Below, piece after piece: positions 1 to 9,866 of a stretch of 64,000 nucleotides of DNA (position 1 is its first letter; the number at the start of each line of letters is the position of its first letter). The DNA lies in assembly GCA_039026235.1 (NCBI GenBank), contig JBCCMQ010000001.1:62001-126000 (forward strand), written 5' to 3'. Made by a program: the position numbers and the translations under genes. The DNA comes from JBCCMQ01 sp039026235. Its GTDB lineage: Bacteria; Pseudomonadota; Alphaproteobacteria; Rhodobacterales; Rhodobacteraceae. The notes beneath the pieces were generated by a model. That model was not told where the DNA came from. It saw only the letters and a program-made list of their open reading frames with translations, and made no database searches.

Positions 1-483
1 TACGCGCAAGAGACGCCAGAGGACTGGTGGCAGGTCGAGGCGTTGTACGACACCTGCTTTGTGCCCGGACGTACCGCGCTGTCCTCATACCGGCTGCGCG
101 AAGGTGTCGAGCAGTTGCGCCACCTCTCGCGCCTTGCCTGGGACAGGTACGGCATACTGGCGGGCGCTGTCCGATTTTGGCCGGTGCGCGTCGGCGACTA
201 TCCCTGCCTTTTGCTTGGACCCATCGCCGTGCATCCGACCCGCCAGGGCGAAGGACTGGGTGGTGCGCTGATCGAGCAATCCCTGGAAGCGGCCGTTGCG
301 GACACTTGGGAACGGGTCCTTCTTGTTGGCGATGCCCCCTATTATGGACGCTTCGGCTTCCGCCGGTTGGACGATGTGATCATGCCGCCGCCCACAAACC
401 CGGAACGGGTTCTGGGGCGGGGGCTGGTTCCGGGTGCTTGGGACGGTGTGGCCGGCACCGCCAAGCGGCTGGGCCAGACTTGA
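1..483 (+). CDS. GNAT-family N-acetyltransferase (5' end outside window)
   Basis: The reading frame is open from the first base, so the start lies upstream; a TTG at 43 is probably internal. The visible 160 residues carry the GNAT acetyl-CoA fold: a strand ending LLLGPIAVHPTRQGEGLGGA (the R/Q-x-x-G-x-G/A pyrophosphate-binding loop) and then a conserved LLVGDAPYYGRFGF segment typical of YhbS-like acetyltransferases. The acceptor substrate cannot be read from sequence. It ends 11 bp before the stop of the convergent ptsP gene. Confidence 0.8.
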   Translation, partial: YAQETPEDWWQVEALYDTCFVPGRTALSSYRLREGVEQLRHLSRLAWDRYGILAGAVRFWPVRVGDYPCLLLGPIAVHPTRQGEGLGGALIEQSLEAAVADTWERVLLVGDAPYYGRFGFRRLDDVIMPPPTNPERVLGRGLVPGAWDGVAGTAKRLGQT

Positions 484-494
484 ACCAAAGATGA

Positions 495-2741
495 TCAGCG
501 CCGGCTTTGGATCCAATCCAGCACCGCCGGTCGGACGGACTGTTCTCCTGAGCCCCGTGCACGGTCGATCACATCGCGCGCCTTGGCCAAATCGACCTGT
601 CTCAGGAAATGCTTCACCGGTCCAATCGATGCCGGGCGCATCGAGAGCATGCGGATACCCATGGCCGCAAAGCAAAGTGCCTCTATCGGTCGACCGGCGT
701 CCTCACCACAGAAACTCAGTGGCGTATTGGTGTCGGCACAGCGCCCCACGATCTGTTCCAGGAAGGTCAAGAAACTGACGTTCAGCGTGTCATAGCGGCG
801 GCGGACGCGTTCGTTTTCCCTGTCCGCGGCAAAGAAGAACTGCTTCAGGTCATTGCCACCAATCGAAACGAAATCGGTCATTTCAAAGAACTGGCGCGGA
901 GCGAATGCAAGACTGGGCGTCTCAAGCATTGCCCCGATCTCTACTGATTCAGGCAGCGGATGGCCCAGTCGCTTTTCCCGATCGAGTTCGTCGAAAACGG
1001 CCTGCCGGCCTTCGCGGAATTCGTCAAATTGGGCCACGAAAGGAAACATCACGGACAGCGGTCCGCCATTGGTTGCCCGGATCAGGGCTTGCAACTGCAT
1101 CCGCATGATACCGGGTTTGTCGAGGCCGACGCGGATCGCGCGCCAGCCCAAGGCCGGGTTGGGCTCATCCGTGGGCTTCATGTAAGGCAGGACCTTATCA
1201 GAGCCGATGTCGAGCGTGCGAAAAACCACACGGCGCCCGCCGGCTGCCGCAATGACCCTTGCGTAAAGGCTCGCCAGTTCTCCGCGCCGCGGAACACGGT
1301 TGCGCAACAGAAACTGAAGCTCGGTCCGAAACAGACCGACGCCTTCGGCGCCCGAGCTTGTCATCGATGGCAGGTCGGCCATGAGGCCCGCGTTCATGTG
1401 CAGACCGATTGTCTCACCCGAAAGACAAGTGGCCGGAAGGGTGCGGATCGACGAATAGGCTTCAGCCGCCTGCGCCTGCATTTCCGCCTTGTCCCGGAAC
1501 GCGCGGGCAACGAAGTCATCGGGACGCAGGTGCACTATGCCCTGTTCGCCGTCGACCATGATCAGATCGCCATTCAGGGCCTCGGTCGTCGCGCCTTGTG
1601 CGTTGATCACCAAGGGGATCGCCCATGCACGGGCTATGATGGCCGCGTGGCTGCCGACCGAGCCCTCTTCCAGAACGATGCCCCTCAGGTTTCTACCATA
1701 GGCCAATAGCTCACCCGGGCCCATGTTCTTGGCGATAAGAACGGGGTTATCGGGCATCTCGGCGCCGGTGTCGGCACCCTGGCCCGTCAGAATGCGCAGC
1801 AGGCGGTTTGACAGATCGTCAAGATCGTTCAGGCGTTCGCGAAGGTAAGCATCGGGCACTTCCGCCATGCGCGCGCGGGCGGTCGATTGTTCTTTCTCTA
1901 CGGCGGCCTCGGCCGACATGCCGCGGGCGATGTCCTCTTCCATCCGCCGGGTCCAGCCCCGCGAATTCGCAAACATACGGTAGGCTTCGAAGACGTCCCG
2001 CTGTTCCTTGTCCGCAGTTCCCTCTGCCTCAAGCAGGCTGTCTATAGTTCCCCGCAGTTCGCGCATGGCATCCTGCAGGCGGACAAGCTCGGCTTCGGGA
2101 TCGTCGGCAACCGGATTGGTCACCATGACCCTTGGCTCATGAAGCCAAACCCGGCCTTCGGCCGTGCCCTCTTGGCCCACCGTGCCCCGCATCATAACCG
2201 GATGCTGATGCCGCGGCGCCAATGCGGCGCCTTCGCCCAAAAAGGCGCCGAGTTCTGCCATTTCGGCCAAAACCATCGCTACGACTTCAAGACCATAGAC
2301 TTCATCGTCGGAAAATTCGCGGCTTTCCTTTGATTGGACGACCAGAACGCCCAACCCCTGTCCCAGGCGCTGGACGGGGACGCCAAGAAAAGACGAAAAG
2401 ATCTCTTCGCCGGTTTCCGGCATGTACCGAAAGCCTCGCGCCGAAGGAGCGTCGGGGGTGTTCACGGGCTTCGATTTTAGCGCCACTCGGCCAACAAGGC
2501 CCTCACCAAGGCGCATCCGTGTCTTATGAACGGCTTGCGGATTAAGGCCTTCGGTTGCGCAAAGCTCAAGAGTATCGGTGTCGCGGAACAGGTAGATTGA
2601 ACAAACTTCGGTCCGCATGGATGTGGCGATCAGATGCGTGATCCGGTCCAGCCGTTCCTGTCCGGCGGACTCTTCTGCCAAGGCGTCACGCAACCGCCCC
2701 AGAAGAATGCGGCTGTCGCTTGTGGTCGTCTCTTGCACCAT
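495..2741 (-). CDS. ptsP: Phosphoenolpyruvate-protein phosphotransferase, nitrogen PTS enzyme I (EI-Ntr)
   Basis: It transfers phosphate from PEP to the NPr carrier in the regulatory nitrogen PTS, in the cytoplasm. An N-terminal GAF domain (about residues 30-165) is followed by the PEP-utiliser domain with the phospho-histidine in GSVGSHAAIIARA (H365). The C-terminal PEP-binding barrel contains GVGLFRTELQFL and the SFCGEDAGRP loop. At 748 residues it has the usual EI-Ntr length. An ATG at 2741 with AAAGGA upstream is preferred over a TTG at 2768. It lies just downstream of lysC on the same strand, an arrangement I know from related Rhodobacterales. Confidence 0.95.
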   Translation of the reverse strand: MVQETTTSDSRILLGRLRDALAEESAGQERLDRITHLIATSMRTEVCSIYLFRDTDTLELCATEGLNPQAVHKTRMRLGEGLVGRVALKSKPVNTPDAPSARGFRYMPETGEEIFSSFLGVPVQRLGQGLGVLVVQSKESREFSDDEVYGLEVVAMVLAEMAELGAFLGEGAALAPRHQHPVMMRGTVGQEGTAEGRVWLHEPRVMVTNPVADDPEAELVRLQDAMRELRGTIDSLLEAEGTADKEQRDVFEAYRMFANSRGWTRRMEEDIARGMSAEAAVEKEQSTARARMAEVPDAYLRERLNDLDDLSNRLLRILTGQGADTGAEMPDNPVLIAKNMGPGELLAYGRNLRGIVLEEGSVGSHAAIIARAWAIPLVINAQGATTEALNGDLIMVDGEQGIVHLRPDDFVARAFRDKAEMQAQAAEAYSSIRTLPATCLSGETIGLHMNAGLMADLPSMTSSGAEGVGLFRTELQFLLRNRVPRRGELASLYARVIAAAGGRRVVFRTLDIGSDKVLPYMKPTDEPNPALGWRAIRVGLDKPGIMRMQLQALIRATNGGPLSVMFPFVAQFDEFREGRQAVFDELDREKRLGHPLPESVEIGAMLETPSLAFAPRQFFEMTDFVSIGGNDLKQFFFAADRENERVRRRYDTLNVSFLTFLEQIVGRCADTNTPLSFCGEDAGRPIEALCFAAMGIRMLSMRPASIGPVKHFLRQVDLAKARDVIDRARGSGEQSVRPAVLDWIQSRR

Positions 2742-2851
2742 CCAGTCGTCGATCCTTTGGCGCTGCAATACCCGCGCGGTCGATCATAGATCACATGGCG
2801 ACAGATTCCGAAACGGGCATTCGGCGCCATGTAGTGAAGGGGTCCAGCGCG

Positions 2852-4090
2852 TTATGCGGCGTGCTCAAGCCCAAAAGCGTCGTGCAGAGCCTGCACGGCA
2901 AGTTCCATGTATTTGCGATCTATCAAAACAGAAATCTTGATTTCAGAGGTTGTGATGACCTTGATATTAATTCCCTCGTTAGAGAGGCTTTCAAACATCT
3001 TTGCGGCAACGCCCGTGTGGCTGCGCATGCCGATGCCGACGACCGATACCTTTGCCACGCCCTGGTCCGCGATCAGCCCGTGGAAGTTGATCTCGCCCCG
3101 CTCTTTCGCGGCCTCCATGGCCTGTTCGGCGCGCGTGACCTGATCTGTCGGGCAGGAAAACGTCATGTCGGTTCGCCCTTCTTCCGAGATGTTCTGAACG
3201 ATCATATCGACATTTACGCCGGCGCTGCTGAGCGGCCCGAAGATGGCAGCCGCAATGCCGGGGCGGTCGGCGACTGACACCAGCGTCATCTTTGCTTCGT
3301 CGCGCGAATAGGCCACGCCCGAGACAACATTCTTTTCCATGATCTCATCCTCATCGCAAACCAGGGTACCCGCATCGTCTGAAGGCTCTTCGAAACTCGA
3401 TAGCACCCTCAGGCGCACCTTGTAGCGCATCGCAAGCTCGACCGAGCGGGTCTGGAGAACTTTGGCGCCGAGACTGGCAAGCTCCAGCATTTCTTCAAAG
3501 GCGATCCGGTCGAGTTTGCGCGCCTTGTCCGCAATGCGCGGATCCGTTGTGTAGACCCCGTCGACGTCGGTGTAGATATCGCAGCGCTCGGCGCCAAAGG
3601 CGGCGGAAAAGGCAACGGCCGTGGTGTCAGACCCGCCCCGTCCAAGGGTGGTAATACGGCCCTCGGGGCTCAGCCCCTGAAACCCCGCGACAACGGCCAC
3701 GCGCATGCCTTCCGCGAACTTTGTGTTGATGTTCTCAGTCGGTATCTCATCGATCCGTGCAGCTCCGTGGGCGGACGAGGTCAAAAGCGGCACCTGCCAG
3801 CCCTGCCAGCTACGGGCGGGCACATCCATCTCTTGTAGCGTCAGCGCCATGAGGCCGGCGGTGACGTTTTCACCCGAACTGACCACGGCGTCATATTCGC
3901 GCGCATCGTAAAGAGGGGCGGTATCCTGAACCCAACCGACAAGTTCGTTCGTCCGGCCGGCCATCGCCGAGACGATGACGATGACATCGTATCCCTTTGC
4001 GACCTCGAGGCCGACACGTTTGGCCGCACGGCGAATGCGGTCCAGGGTTGCGACGGATGTGCCGCCAAATTTCATCACAAGTAAGGGCAT
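2852..4090 (-). CDS. lysC: Aspartate kinase
   Basis: It phosphorylates L-aspartate, the first step of lysine, threonine and methionine synthesis. The N-terminal kinase signature KFGGTSV begins at residue 7, and GRGGSDTTAVAFSAAFGAE and the TDVDGVYTTDPR segment follow. The last ~150 residues hold tandem ACT domains that normally bind the feedback inhibitors (for example KVSVVGIGMRSHTGVAAKMF). At 412 residues it is a standard monofunctional enzyme with no fused homoserine dehydrogenase. It starts at ATG 4090 and is transcribed toward ptsP with a 110-bp gap. Confidence 0.96.
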   Translation of the reverse strand: MPLLVMKFGGTSVATLDRIRRAAKRVGLEVAKGYDVIVIVSAMAGRTNELVGWVQDTAPLYDAREYDAVVSSGENVTAGLMALTLQEMDVPARSWQGWQVPLLTSSAHGAARIDEIPTENINTKFAEGMRVAVVAGFQGLSPEGRITTLGRGGSDTTAVAFSAAFGAERCDIYTDVDGVYTTDPRIADKARKLDRIAFEEMLELASLGAKVLQTRSVELAMRYKVRLRVLSSFEEPSDDAGTLVCDEDEIMEKNVVSGVAYSRDEAKMTLVSVADRPGIAAAIFGPLSSAGVNVDMIVQNISEEGRTDMTFSCPTDQVTRAEQAMEAAKERGEINFHGLIADQGVAKVSVVGIGMRSHTGVAAKMFESLSNEGINIKVITTSEIKISVLIDRKYMELAVQALHDAFGLEHAA

Positions 4091-4175
4091 GGATCGGCCC
4101 GAGCTTCCCGACTTAAACCGGCGTCCTCATAGGGGTGGGCGCTGCGAAGAACAAGGGCTGTTCGCCCGTCACCGC

Positions 4176-4613
4176 CTAGTTCGCCTTGCGGCTGGGAATA
4201 AAGGGCAGGGGTGCCAGCGGCACGCCGTCTTCGATCAGGGCCTTTGCCTCGACCGGTTTCGCCTCGCCGTAGATTGCACGTTCCGGCACGCGTCCATCAT
4301 GAATTGCCCTTGCCTCTTCCGCAAAGCGATCGCCAACGTAGTCGGCGTTTTCTTCGACCTTTTTGCGCAGCTCGGCAATTGCCTGGCTCTGGGCGTTCTG
4401 ATCCGTAGCCGCTTTGGCGGGTTCGTCCTGGACTTTCGGGGTTACAGCGTCGGTTGATACAACCGGTGACATCAGGGCCTTCGAGATCGTTTGGGACCCG
4501 CATTCGGGGCAGCTCAACAGCCCGTCCTTGGCAAGCGCATCGTAAGCACCCGCAGACTTGAACCAGCTTTCAAAGCGGTGTTCACGGGCGCATTTCAGCA
4601 TGAACCGGATCAA
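4176..4613 (-). CDS. DUF1178 family protein with a Cys/His metal-binding motif
   Basis: A 145-residue protein of unknown role. The N-terminus has C8-x3-H12 and CPEC (C35, C38), which together could bind zinc. The family-typical opening MIRFMLKCAREHRFESWF starts at a TTG codon; the first ATG would remove four conserved residues, so I keep the TTG. The middle is charged and probably helical, and the end (about residue 105 on) resembles the conserved DUF1178 tail. It lies upstream of lysC on the same strand. Confidence 0.85.
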   Translation of the reverse strand: MIRFMLKCAREHRFESWFKSAGAYDALAKDGLLSCPECGSQTISKALMSPVVSTDAVTPKVQDEPAKAATDQNAQSQAIAELRKKVEENADYVGDRFAEEARAIHDGRVPERAIYGEAKPVEAKALIEDGVPLAPLPFIPSRKAN

Positions 4614-4862
4614 AATTGTCTCACATTGCTACTTGGCGCTGATGCGTCTGCGCTGGAAGATATGGGAAAACAACGTGTCTTCAATGTCTTTTTCAGGATG
4701 GGACGGGTCGGCTCAGGGCGCCGCGACCCAAATGGGTCAATTGCACCGGTCCGGTGCCGTTCTATCTTCACGGCGCAGCGACCTGGCATTGCTGGCAAGT
4801 TCGGCGCAGGTTTGCATGTTGGAAAGGACCGATGTGACCAAACGATGCCGTTTTGGGCTGAC

Positions 4863-5987
4863 ATGCCCGGTGACGCAGACGTGAGCCGGCCTTGGTTCAT
4901 CGGTGCCGAGATTTACCGAAGCTCAAGTTACGGCCATTGGCACCCTTTGCGTGTACCGCGGGTCTCAACGGTGATGGACCTGTCCCGTGCCATGGGCTGG
5001 CTGGGCAGTGACCAATATCTGGTCAGCCCACGCGCCAAGGCCGATGCGCTGACCATCTGGCACACGCCGGACTATGTCGCGGCACTCGCCCAGGCGGAAA
5101 AGGACCAGCACGTCAGCGACGCAGCTCGCAAGCGCCACTGCATCGGAAACCATGCCAACCCGGTGTTTCCCGAGATGTTCCGCCGCCCGGCCACGGCCGC
5201 GGGCGGGTCCTGGCTCGCCGGAGAGCTTCTGGCGGAGGGCGGCACGGTCTACCACCCGGCTGGCGGCACGCACCATGGCTTTCCTGATCGCGCTGGCGGA
5301 TTTTGCTATCTGAATGACCCGGTTCTGGCGATGCTATCGCTGCGCGCCAATGGCGCCCAAAGGATCGCCTATGTCGATATCGACGCCCACCATCCCGACG
5401 GGGTCGAGTTTGCGTTTGCCGATGATCCCGACGTTCTGTTGGTTTCGGTTCACGAAGAAAGACGCTGGCCGTTTACGGGCAAGATCGAAGACCGGGGCGC
5501 CGGGCAGGTTTGGAACTTGCCGCTGCCCCGGGGCTTGAACGATAGTGAAATGGCCTTGGCGCGCGATGAGCTTATCTTGCCCAAGGTGGCGGCATTCAGG
5601 CCCGACGCGCTGGTCCTGCAGTGCGGCGCCGATGCGGTGGAAGACGACCCTCTGTCGCGTCTCAGCCTGTCCAACAACGCCCATTGGTCTGTGGTGCGCG
5701 CCCTTCGGCACCTCGCACCCCGGTTTCTGGTTCTGGGTGGCGGAGGCTATAACCCCTGGTCGGTGGGGCGCCTTTGGACCGGGGTCTGGGCCAGCCTAAA
5801 CAATCACGAAGTGCCGGAACGTGTTCCGGCCGAGGCCGAAGCGGTCCTGCGTGCACTGCGTTGGCGGGGCAACTCGCGGGCCAAAAACCCACCAGATCAT
5901 TGGTTCACGACCCTTCGAGATCCGCCCCGCGAAGGCCCGGTGCGCCCTGAGGTGCGCGAACGGCTGGCCGCGCTCTTGGCGCGGTAA
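4863..5987 (+). CDS. Histone-deacetylase-family hydrolase (AcuC/acetylpolyamine amidohydrolase type)
   Basis: It probably removes acetyl groups from lysines or polyamines with a zinc centre. The full HDAC active site is visible: THH (137-138), the DIDAHH zinc motif (D174, H176), GADAVEDDP (D262) and GGGGYNPW (Y296). The canonical HHGDG is HHPDG here. At 374 residues it matches bacterial class I/II-like deacetylases. The frame is open upstream, but the family homology begins near SRPWFIGAEIYRSSSYG, so ATG 4863 or GTG 4881 is the likely start. It is divergent from the DUF1178 gene, with about 250 bp between. Confidence 0.85.
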   Translation: MPGDADVSRPWFIGAEIYRSSSYGHWHPLRVPRVSTVMDLSRAMGWLGSDQYLVSPRAKADALTIWHTPDYVAALAQAEKDQHVSDAARKRHCIGNHANPVFPEMFRRPATAAGGSWLAGELLAEGGTVYHPAGGTHHGFPDRAGGFCYLNDPVLAMLSLRANGAQRIAYVDIDAHHPDGVEFAFADDPDVLLVSVHEERRWPFTGKIEDRGAGQVWNLPLPRGLNDSEMALARDELILPKVAAFRPDALVLQCGADAVEDDPLSRLSLSNNAHWSVVRALRHLAPRFLVLGGGGYNPWSVGRLWTGVWASLNNHEVPERVPAEAEAVLRALRWRGNSRAKNPPDHWFTTLRDPPREGPVRPEVRERLAALLAR

Positions 5988-6185
5988 AGACGGTCGCGCG
6001 ACCAGCCTTGGAAAATTGCAGCTCAGCGAAGCTACCCCACCTGCCGCGCTAAATGCACTGTACCAAACGCAGCGCTTACCCTTGGTCGTGCCCCTTTTAT
6101 TGGCCCGGTTCCTGGCGTAAAACAGGGCTGTTGCAAGCTGCAGAATTGACTGCGCCAGCCCGAGTTCAGCCAACAGGAGAAGCAG

Positions 6186-7103
6186 ATGAAGCGCCTAATT
6201 TGCGCCGTGGCCCTGATGTTCGGGATCCTTTCAACATCGGCGGTCGCACGTGACATCGCACACGAACTTGGAACCACAACAGTACCGGACGCGCCCGAAC
6301 GGATCGTGGTGCTGGAATTTAGTTTCATTGACGCGCTTGCGTCCGTCGGCGTTGCGCCCGTGGGCATTGCCGATGACAACAGGCGCGATCGCGTGATCGC
6401 GGAGTACACCGAGATAATTGGCGATGAATGGGTTTCGGTGGGCACCCGTAAGACGCCCAGCCTTGAGGTGATTGCGTCGCTCAGCCCGGATCTGATCATC
6501 GCCGACAAGAACCGTCATTCCGAGGCCTTCGGGACTTTTTCAGAGATCGCGCCCACGATCGTTCTGGACAGCCTGGGCGGCGACTATCACGCTTCGGTGG
6601 AACAAATGACAATCATCGGAGAGGCCATCGGAAAACCGGAAGAAATGGCGACACGTGTGGCCGCGCACAAGGCCAAGATGGCAGATTACGTCGCCCAGAT
6701 TAAACCTAAGGCGGCAGGTGTTTCCGCCCAGTTCGGCGTGACCAATGCCAATGGCCTTTGGCTGCACAGCCCGGTGTCTTACAATGGCTCACTGCTTGAG
6801 ATGTTCGGCTTTGCGTCGGGCATGTCGCCGGACGGCGAAGGCGGTCTTTACGAAAAGACATATGTTCCCACGACGCTGGAGCAGTTGTCCGAAGTCAATC
6901 CGGATATCCTGATTTTTGGCGAATACGCGGACCCGAGCCACGTTGACAGTTGGTCGGGCGAGACGCTGTACGAAGGGTTGACCGCTGTCGAGGCAGGCAA
7001 GGTCTTTAATGTCACGGCCCACAACTGGTCGCGCCTGCGCGGCATGCTCGCCGCCGAGCTAACCGCTGCCGATATCGTTGAGATCATGGGCAAGATCGAG
7101 TGA
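6186..7103 (+). CDS. Iron-siderophore ABC transporter, periplasmic substrate-binding protein (FecB-like)
   Basis: It binds a ferric siderophore (citrate-like by family) in the periplasm and delivers it to the permeases encoded next. A signal peptide (about residues 1-20, cleaved near AVA) precedes a helical-backbone class III binding fold with PERIVVLEFSFIDALASVGV and the SLSPDLIIADKNRHSEAF segment. The start is ATG 6186 with AGGAG six bases upstream. It is the first gene of a tight fecBCDE-like operon whose reading frames overlap by 4 bp at each junction. I saw no convincing Fur, RirA or Irr box in the 198 bp before it. Confidence 0.9.
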   Translation: MKRLICAVALMFGILSTSAVARDIAHELGTTTVPDAPERIVVLEFSFIDALASVGVAPVGIADDNRRDRVIAEYTEIIGDEWVSVGTRKTPSLEVIASLSPDLIIADKNRHSEAFGTFSEIAPTIVLDSLGGDYHASVEQMTIIGEAIGKPEEMATRVAAHKAKMADYVAQIKPKAAGVSAQFGVTNANGLWLHSPVSYNGSLLEMFGFASGMSPDGEGGLYEKTYVPTTLEQLSEVNPDILIFGEYADPSHVDSWSGETLYEGLTAVEAGKVFNVTAHNWSRLRGMLAAELTAADIVEIMGKIE

Positions 7104-8107
7104 AAAGCGTTCCGGCGGGCAATTTGCGCGCCGGTATCGTACGGGGCGCATCTGCCGCGCTGCTTTTAGGGGCAGTGGCTGTGGGTGCGCTTTGGTCCCT
7201 GTCCACAGGCGGTCGATCCGACGTGGGCTTCGGTGATCTTTTTCGGCCCGATGACCTGGCCCGAACGGTCCTTTCAGACATAAGGGCACCGCGCACACTG
7301 GCAGCGGCCTGTCTGGGTATCAATCTCGGCATTGCCGGGCTTGCCCTTCAGGCGATCACGCGCAACCCGCTTGCCTCACCGGCCATTCTTGGCATCAACC
7401 AGGGCGCGGCGCTTGGTCTGGCGCTGGCGTTTGTTCTGCCGATTTTTGGCGCTGTTGGGCCCGAACTCATGGCTATTCTCGGGGCCTTTGGTGCAGGTGT
7501 CCTCACTTTTGCAATTGCGGGTGGTTTCGGCGGCAGGATGGATGCCATGAGGCTGATCCTTGGCGGTGTCGCCGTGGGGGCATTCTCTTATGCGGTCGTG
7601 CGTTTCACGTTCACACTGGAGGACGATATCGCGCGCAGCGTCGTCCGGTGGACCGTAGGAGATATCACCGACATCCGCTGGGATGCGACGCTGCGGCTTT
7701 CGGCTTGGTCCATTCCCGGCATCATTGCCGCAATGATCCTGTCGCAGCGCTTTAATCTTGTGGCGCTTGGGCAGGATGCCGCCCGGGGTCTGGGCGCTGA
7801 CCCGCGTGTCACGCTGTTACTGGGAACGGTGTTGGCCGCCGTTCTGGCAGGGGTAAGCGTTTCGGTCGCCGGACCGATTTCCTTTACCGGTCTGGTCGTG
7901 CCGCATCTCGCGCGCTTTCTCTTCGGCGGGGATCACCGGATCCTGGTTCCGGCGGTCGCCGGTCTTGGTGCCGCGCTGATGCTTTTGGCCGATGCCCTTT
8001 CCAAGGTTCTGACCGCGCCGATTGAGGCACCCATCGGCGCCATAGCGGCCCTGATCGGCGCGCCCTGGTTTTTATGGCTTGCCGTCCGGGCAAAGGGGTT
8101 CGAATGA
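7100..8107 (+). CDS. FecCD-family iron-siderophore ABC permease (first subunit)
   Basis: An inner-membrane permease of 335 residues with about nine or ten hydrophobic segments. Family marks are ARTVLSDIRAPRTLAAACLG, the NPLASPAILGINQGAALGLA loop and GPISFTGLVVPHLARFLFGGDHR, which contacts the ATPase. It starts with a GTG that overlaps the fecB-like stop (GTGA) and is followed by a second permease, so the channel is a heterodimer as in FecCD. Confidence 0.93.
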   Translation: MKSVPAGNLRAGIVRGASAALLLGAVAVGALWSLSTGGRSDVGFGDLFRPDDLARTVLSDIRAPRTLAAACLGINLGIAGLALQAITRNPLASPAILGINQGAALGLALAFVLPIFGAVGPELMAILGAFGAGVLTFAIAGGFGGRMDAMRLILGGVAVGAFSYAVVRFTFTLEDDIARSVVRWTVGDITDIRWDATLRLSAWSIPGIIAAMILSQRFNLVALGQDAARGLGADPRVTLLLGTVLAAVLAGVSVSVAGPISFTGLVVPHLARFLFGGDHRILVPAVAGLGAALMLLADALSKVLTAPIEAPIGAIAALIGAPWFLWLAVRAKGFE

Positions 8108-9096
8108 CCCGCCCCCTGCGCATAGGCCTTGTACTTTTGACGGGTCTGATTGCAGCGATGCTGGTCAGCCTTGCCGTGGGGGCCGTCGCCATTCCTCTTT
8201 CGGTGATTGTGAACACGCTGCTGGATCTCGATGGACCGCAGCAGGACTTCATCATCAACCGGTCACGGTTGCCGCGGACGCTTTTGGCTGTGGTGACAGG
8301 CGCTTCCCTGGCAATGTCGGGCGCGATAATCCAGGCACTTTTACGGAACCCGTTGGCCAGCCCGAAAATCATCGGCATCAATTCCGGAGCCGCACTTGCC
8401 GTCCTGTTGTCGGTTGTTCTGGCGGGTGGCGTCCCACTTGGCTTCCTGCCGGCAGTTGCTGCACTGGGTGGAGTGGCGGCTGCCGCGATAATTTACATTC
8501 TGGCCGAGGTGCGTCCGGTCTCTCCGGCGCGGCTCGCGCTCGTCGGTATCGCCGTGGGCTTCACCGCGGATGCGGGTGTGGATTTCATTCTGGTAACAGC
8601 GGACACCTATGACATTTCAGCGCCGCTTGTCTGGCTGACCGGATCGCTGTGGTCGCGGGGGTGGTCGCACCTGGGTGCCGTGGCGCCGTTGCTCATATGT
8701 CTGATGGGTGTGTGCCTGCTTTTGTCCTATCGGCTGGACATCATACGTCTTGGATCGGCGCAGGCGACCGGACTTGGCATGCATGTCCGGCGCGCGCGCC
8801 TCGTTCTTCTTACTTTGGCGACACTTTTGGCGGCCGTTTCGGTCAGCGTGGTGGGTGTTCTGGGCTTTGTCGGGCTTATGGCACCCCATATCGCACGGCT
8901 TCTTGTGGGCGGCGCGCACAGGACCCTATTGCCCGTCGCGCTGCTTGTGGGCGCACTTCTTGTCGTCATTGCCGATGCCGCGGGTCGGGCGCTGGTGCCA
9001 GGCATCGAGATTTCCGCCGGAATTCTGACGGCGATCTTCGGTGCGCCGTTTTTCGTTTTCCTGCTGCTGACCCGCGAGATCGAGGCGCGCTCATGA
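8104..9096 (+). CDS. FecCD-family iron-siderophore ABC permease (second subunit)
   Basis: A 330-residue polytopic inner-membrane protein, partner of the preceding permease. It shows RSRLPRTLLAVVTGASLAMS, the LLRNPLASPKIIGINSGAAL loop and GFVGLMAPHIARLLVGGAHR. ATG 8104 overlaps the previous stop (ATGA); an in-frame extension to 8074 is ignored because it would bury that junction. It overlaps the ATPase gene by 4 bp. Confidence 0.93.
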   Translation: MTRPLRIGLVLLTGLIAAMLVSLAVGAVAIPLSVIVNTLLDLDGPQQDFIINRSRLPRTLLAVVTGASLAMSGAIIQALLRNPLASPKIIGINSGAALAVLLSVVLAGGVPLGFLPAVAALGGVAAAAIIYILAEVRPVSPARLALVGIAVGFTADAGVDFILVTADTYDISAPLVWLTGSLWSRGWSHLGAVAPLLICLMGVCLLLSYRLDIIRLGSAQATGLGMHVRRARLVLLTLATLLAAVSVSVVGVLGFVGLMAPHIARLLVGGAHRTLLPVALLVGALLVVIADAAGRALVPGIEISAGILTAIFGAPFFVFLLLTREIEARS

Positions 9097-9866
9097 GTAT
9101 TGTTCTAAATGACATCGCCAGCGGGTATGACGGCTTTCGCCTTAGAAGTGTGACGCTTGAGATCGCGGATCAAAGCATGACAGCGCTGATCGGTCCGAAC
9201 GGGTGCGGCAAGTCCACGTTGCTGAAAACTATTGCTCGCCAACTTGACCCCCGGGGCGGCAAGGTGACCGTGGGCGGAACTGATATCTCGACTTTGCGCA
9301 CCAAAGAGGTGGCCCAACGCATCGCCGTTTTGCCCCAGCACCCGGTTGTGCCGCCCGGGATCACGGTAGAGCAACTGGTCAGTTACGGGCGGGCGCCGCA
9401 CCAGAACCTGCTTGGCTTCAGGACCGAGGCGGATGATGCCAAGATCGAAGAGGCGCTTCGGACCGTCGCGATCACGGGACTGGCCCATAGGCTTGTCAGC
9501 GACCTGTCCGGCGGTCAGCGCCAACGCGCTTTCCTGGCCATGGTGATCGCGCAGGACACGCCCTATGTCCTGTTCGACGAACCGACCAGCTTTCTGGACA
9601 TCCGCTACCAGTACGAAGTGCTGGACCTGATGGCCGCGCTCAACCGATCGGGAAAAACCGTGGTCGCTGTTCTGCACGACATTTCACAGGCGGCGCGGTA
9701 TGCAACCGATGTCGTGGTCATGGAAGAAGGCCAGCTACGCACCCACGGTGCCCCCAGGGACACCGTGACCGAAGAGTTGCTGAGTAGCGTTTACGGAATT
9801 CGCGCGACGATCTTCGATGATCCGGTCACAGGAACGCCGATGGTTTCGCCTCTGGCTCAGGAATAA
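9093..9866 (+). CDS. Iron-siderophore ABC transporter ATPase (FecE-like)
   Basis: The cytoplasmic ATPase that powers the fecBCD-like importer. Walker A is GPNGCGKST, the ABC signature is LSGGQRQRAFLA, Walker B is YVLFDEPTSFLD, and the switch histidine is in VLHDISQAARYA. At 257 residues it is full length. ATG 9093 overlaps the preceding stop. The last 10 bp overlap the end of the convergent hypothetical gene. Confidence 0.94.
   Translation: MSIVLNDIASGYDGFRLRSVTLEIADQSMTALIGPNGCGKSTLLKTIARQLDPRGGKVTVGGTDISTLRTKEVAQRIAVLPQHPVVPPGITVEQLVSYGRAPHQNLLGFRTEADDAKIEEALRTVAITGLAHRLVSDLSGGQRQRAFLAMVIAQDTPYVLFDEPTSFLDIRYQYEVLDLMAALNRSGKTVVAVLHDISQAARYATDVVVMEEGQLRTHGAPRDTVTEELLSSVYGIRATIFDDPVTGTPMVSPLAQE

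Noticed and set aside
4491..4862. N-terminal extension of the histone-deacetylase-like gene
   Set aside because: The extension is antisense to the DUF1178 gene, and family homology starts only at about 4881.
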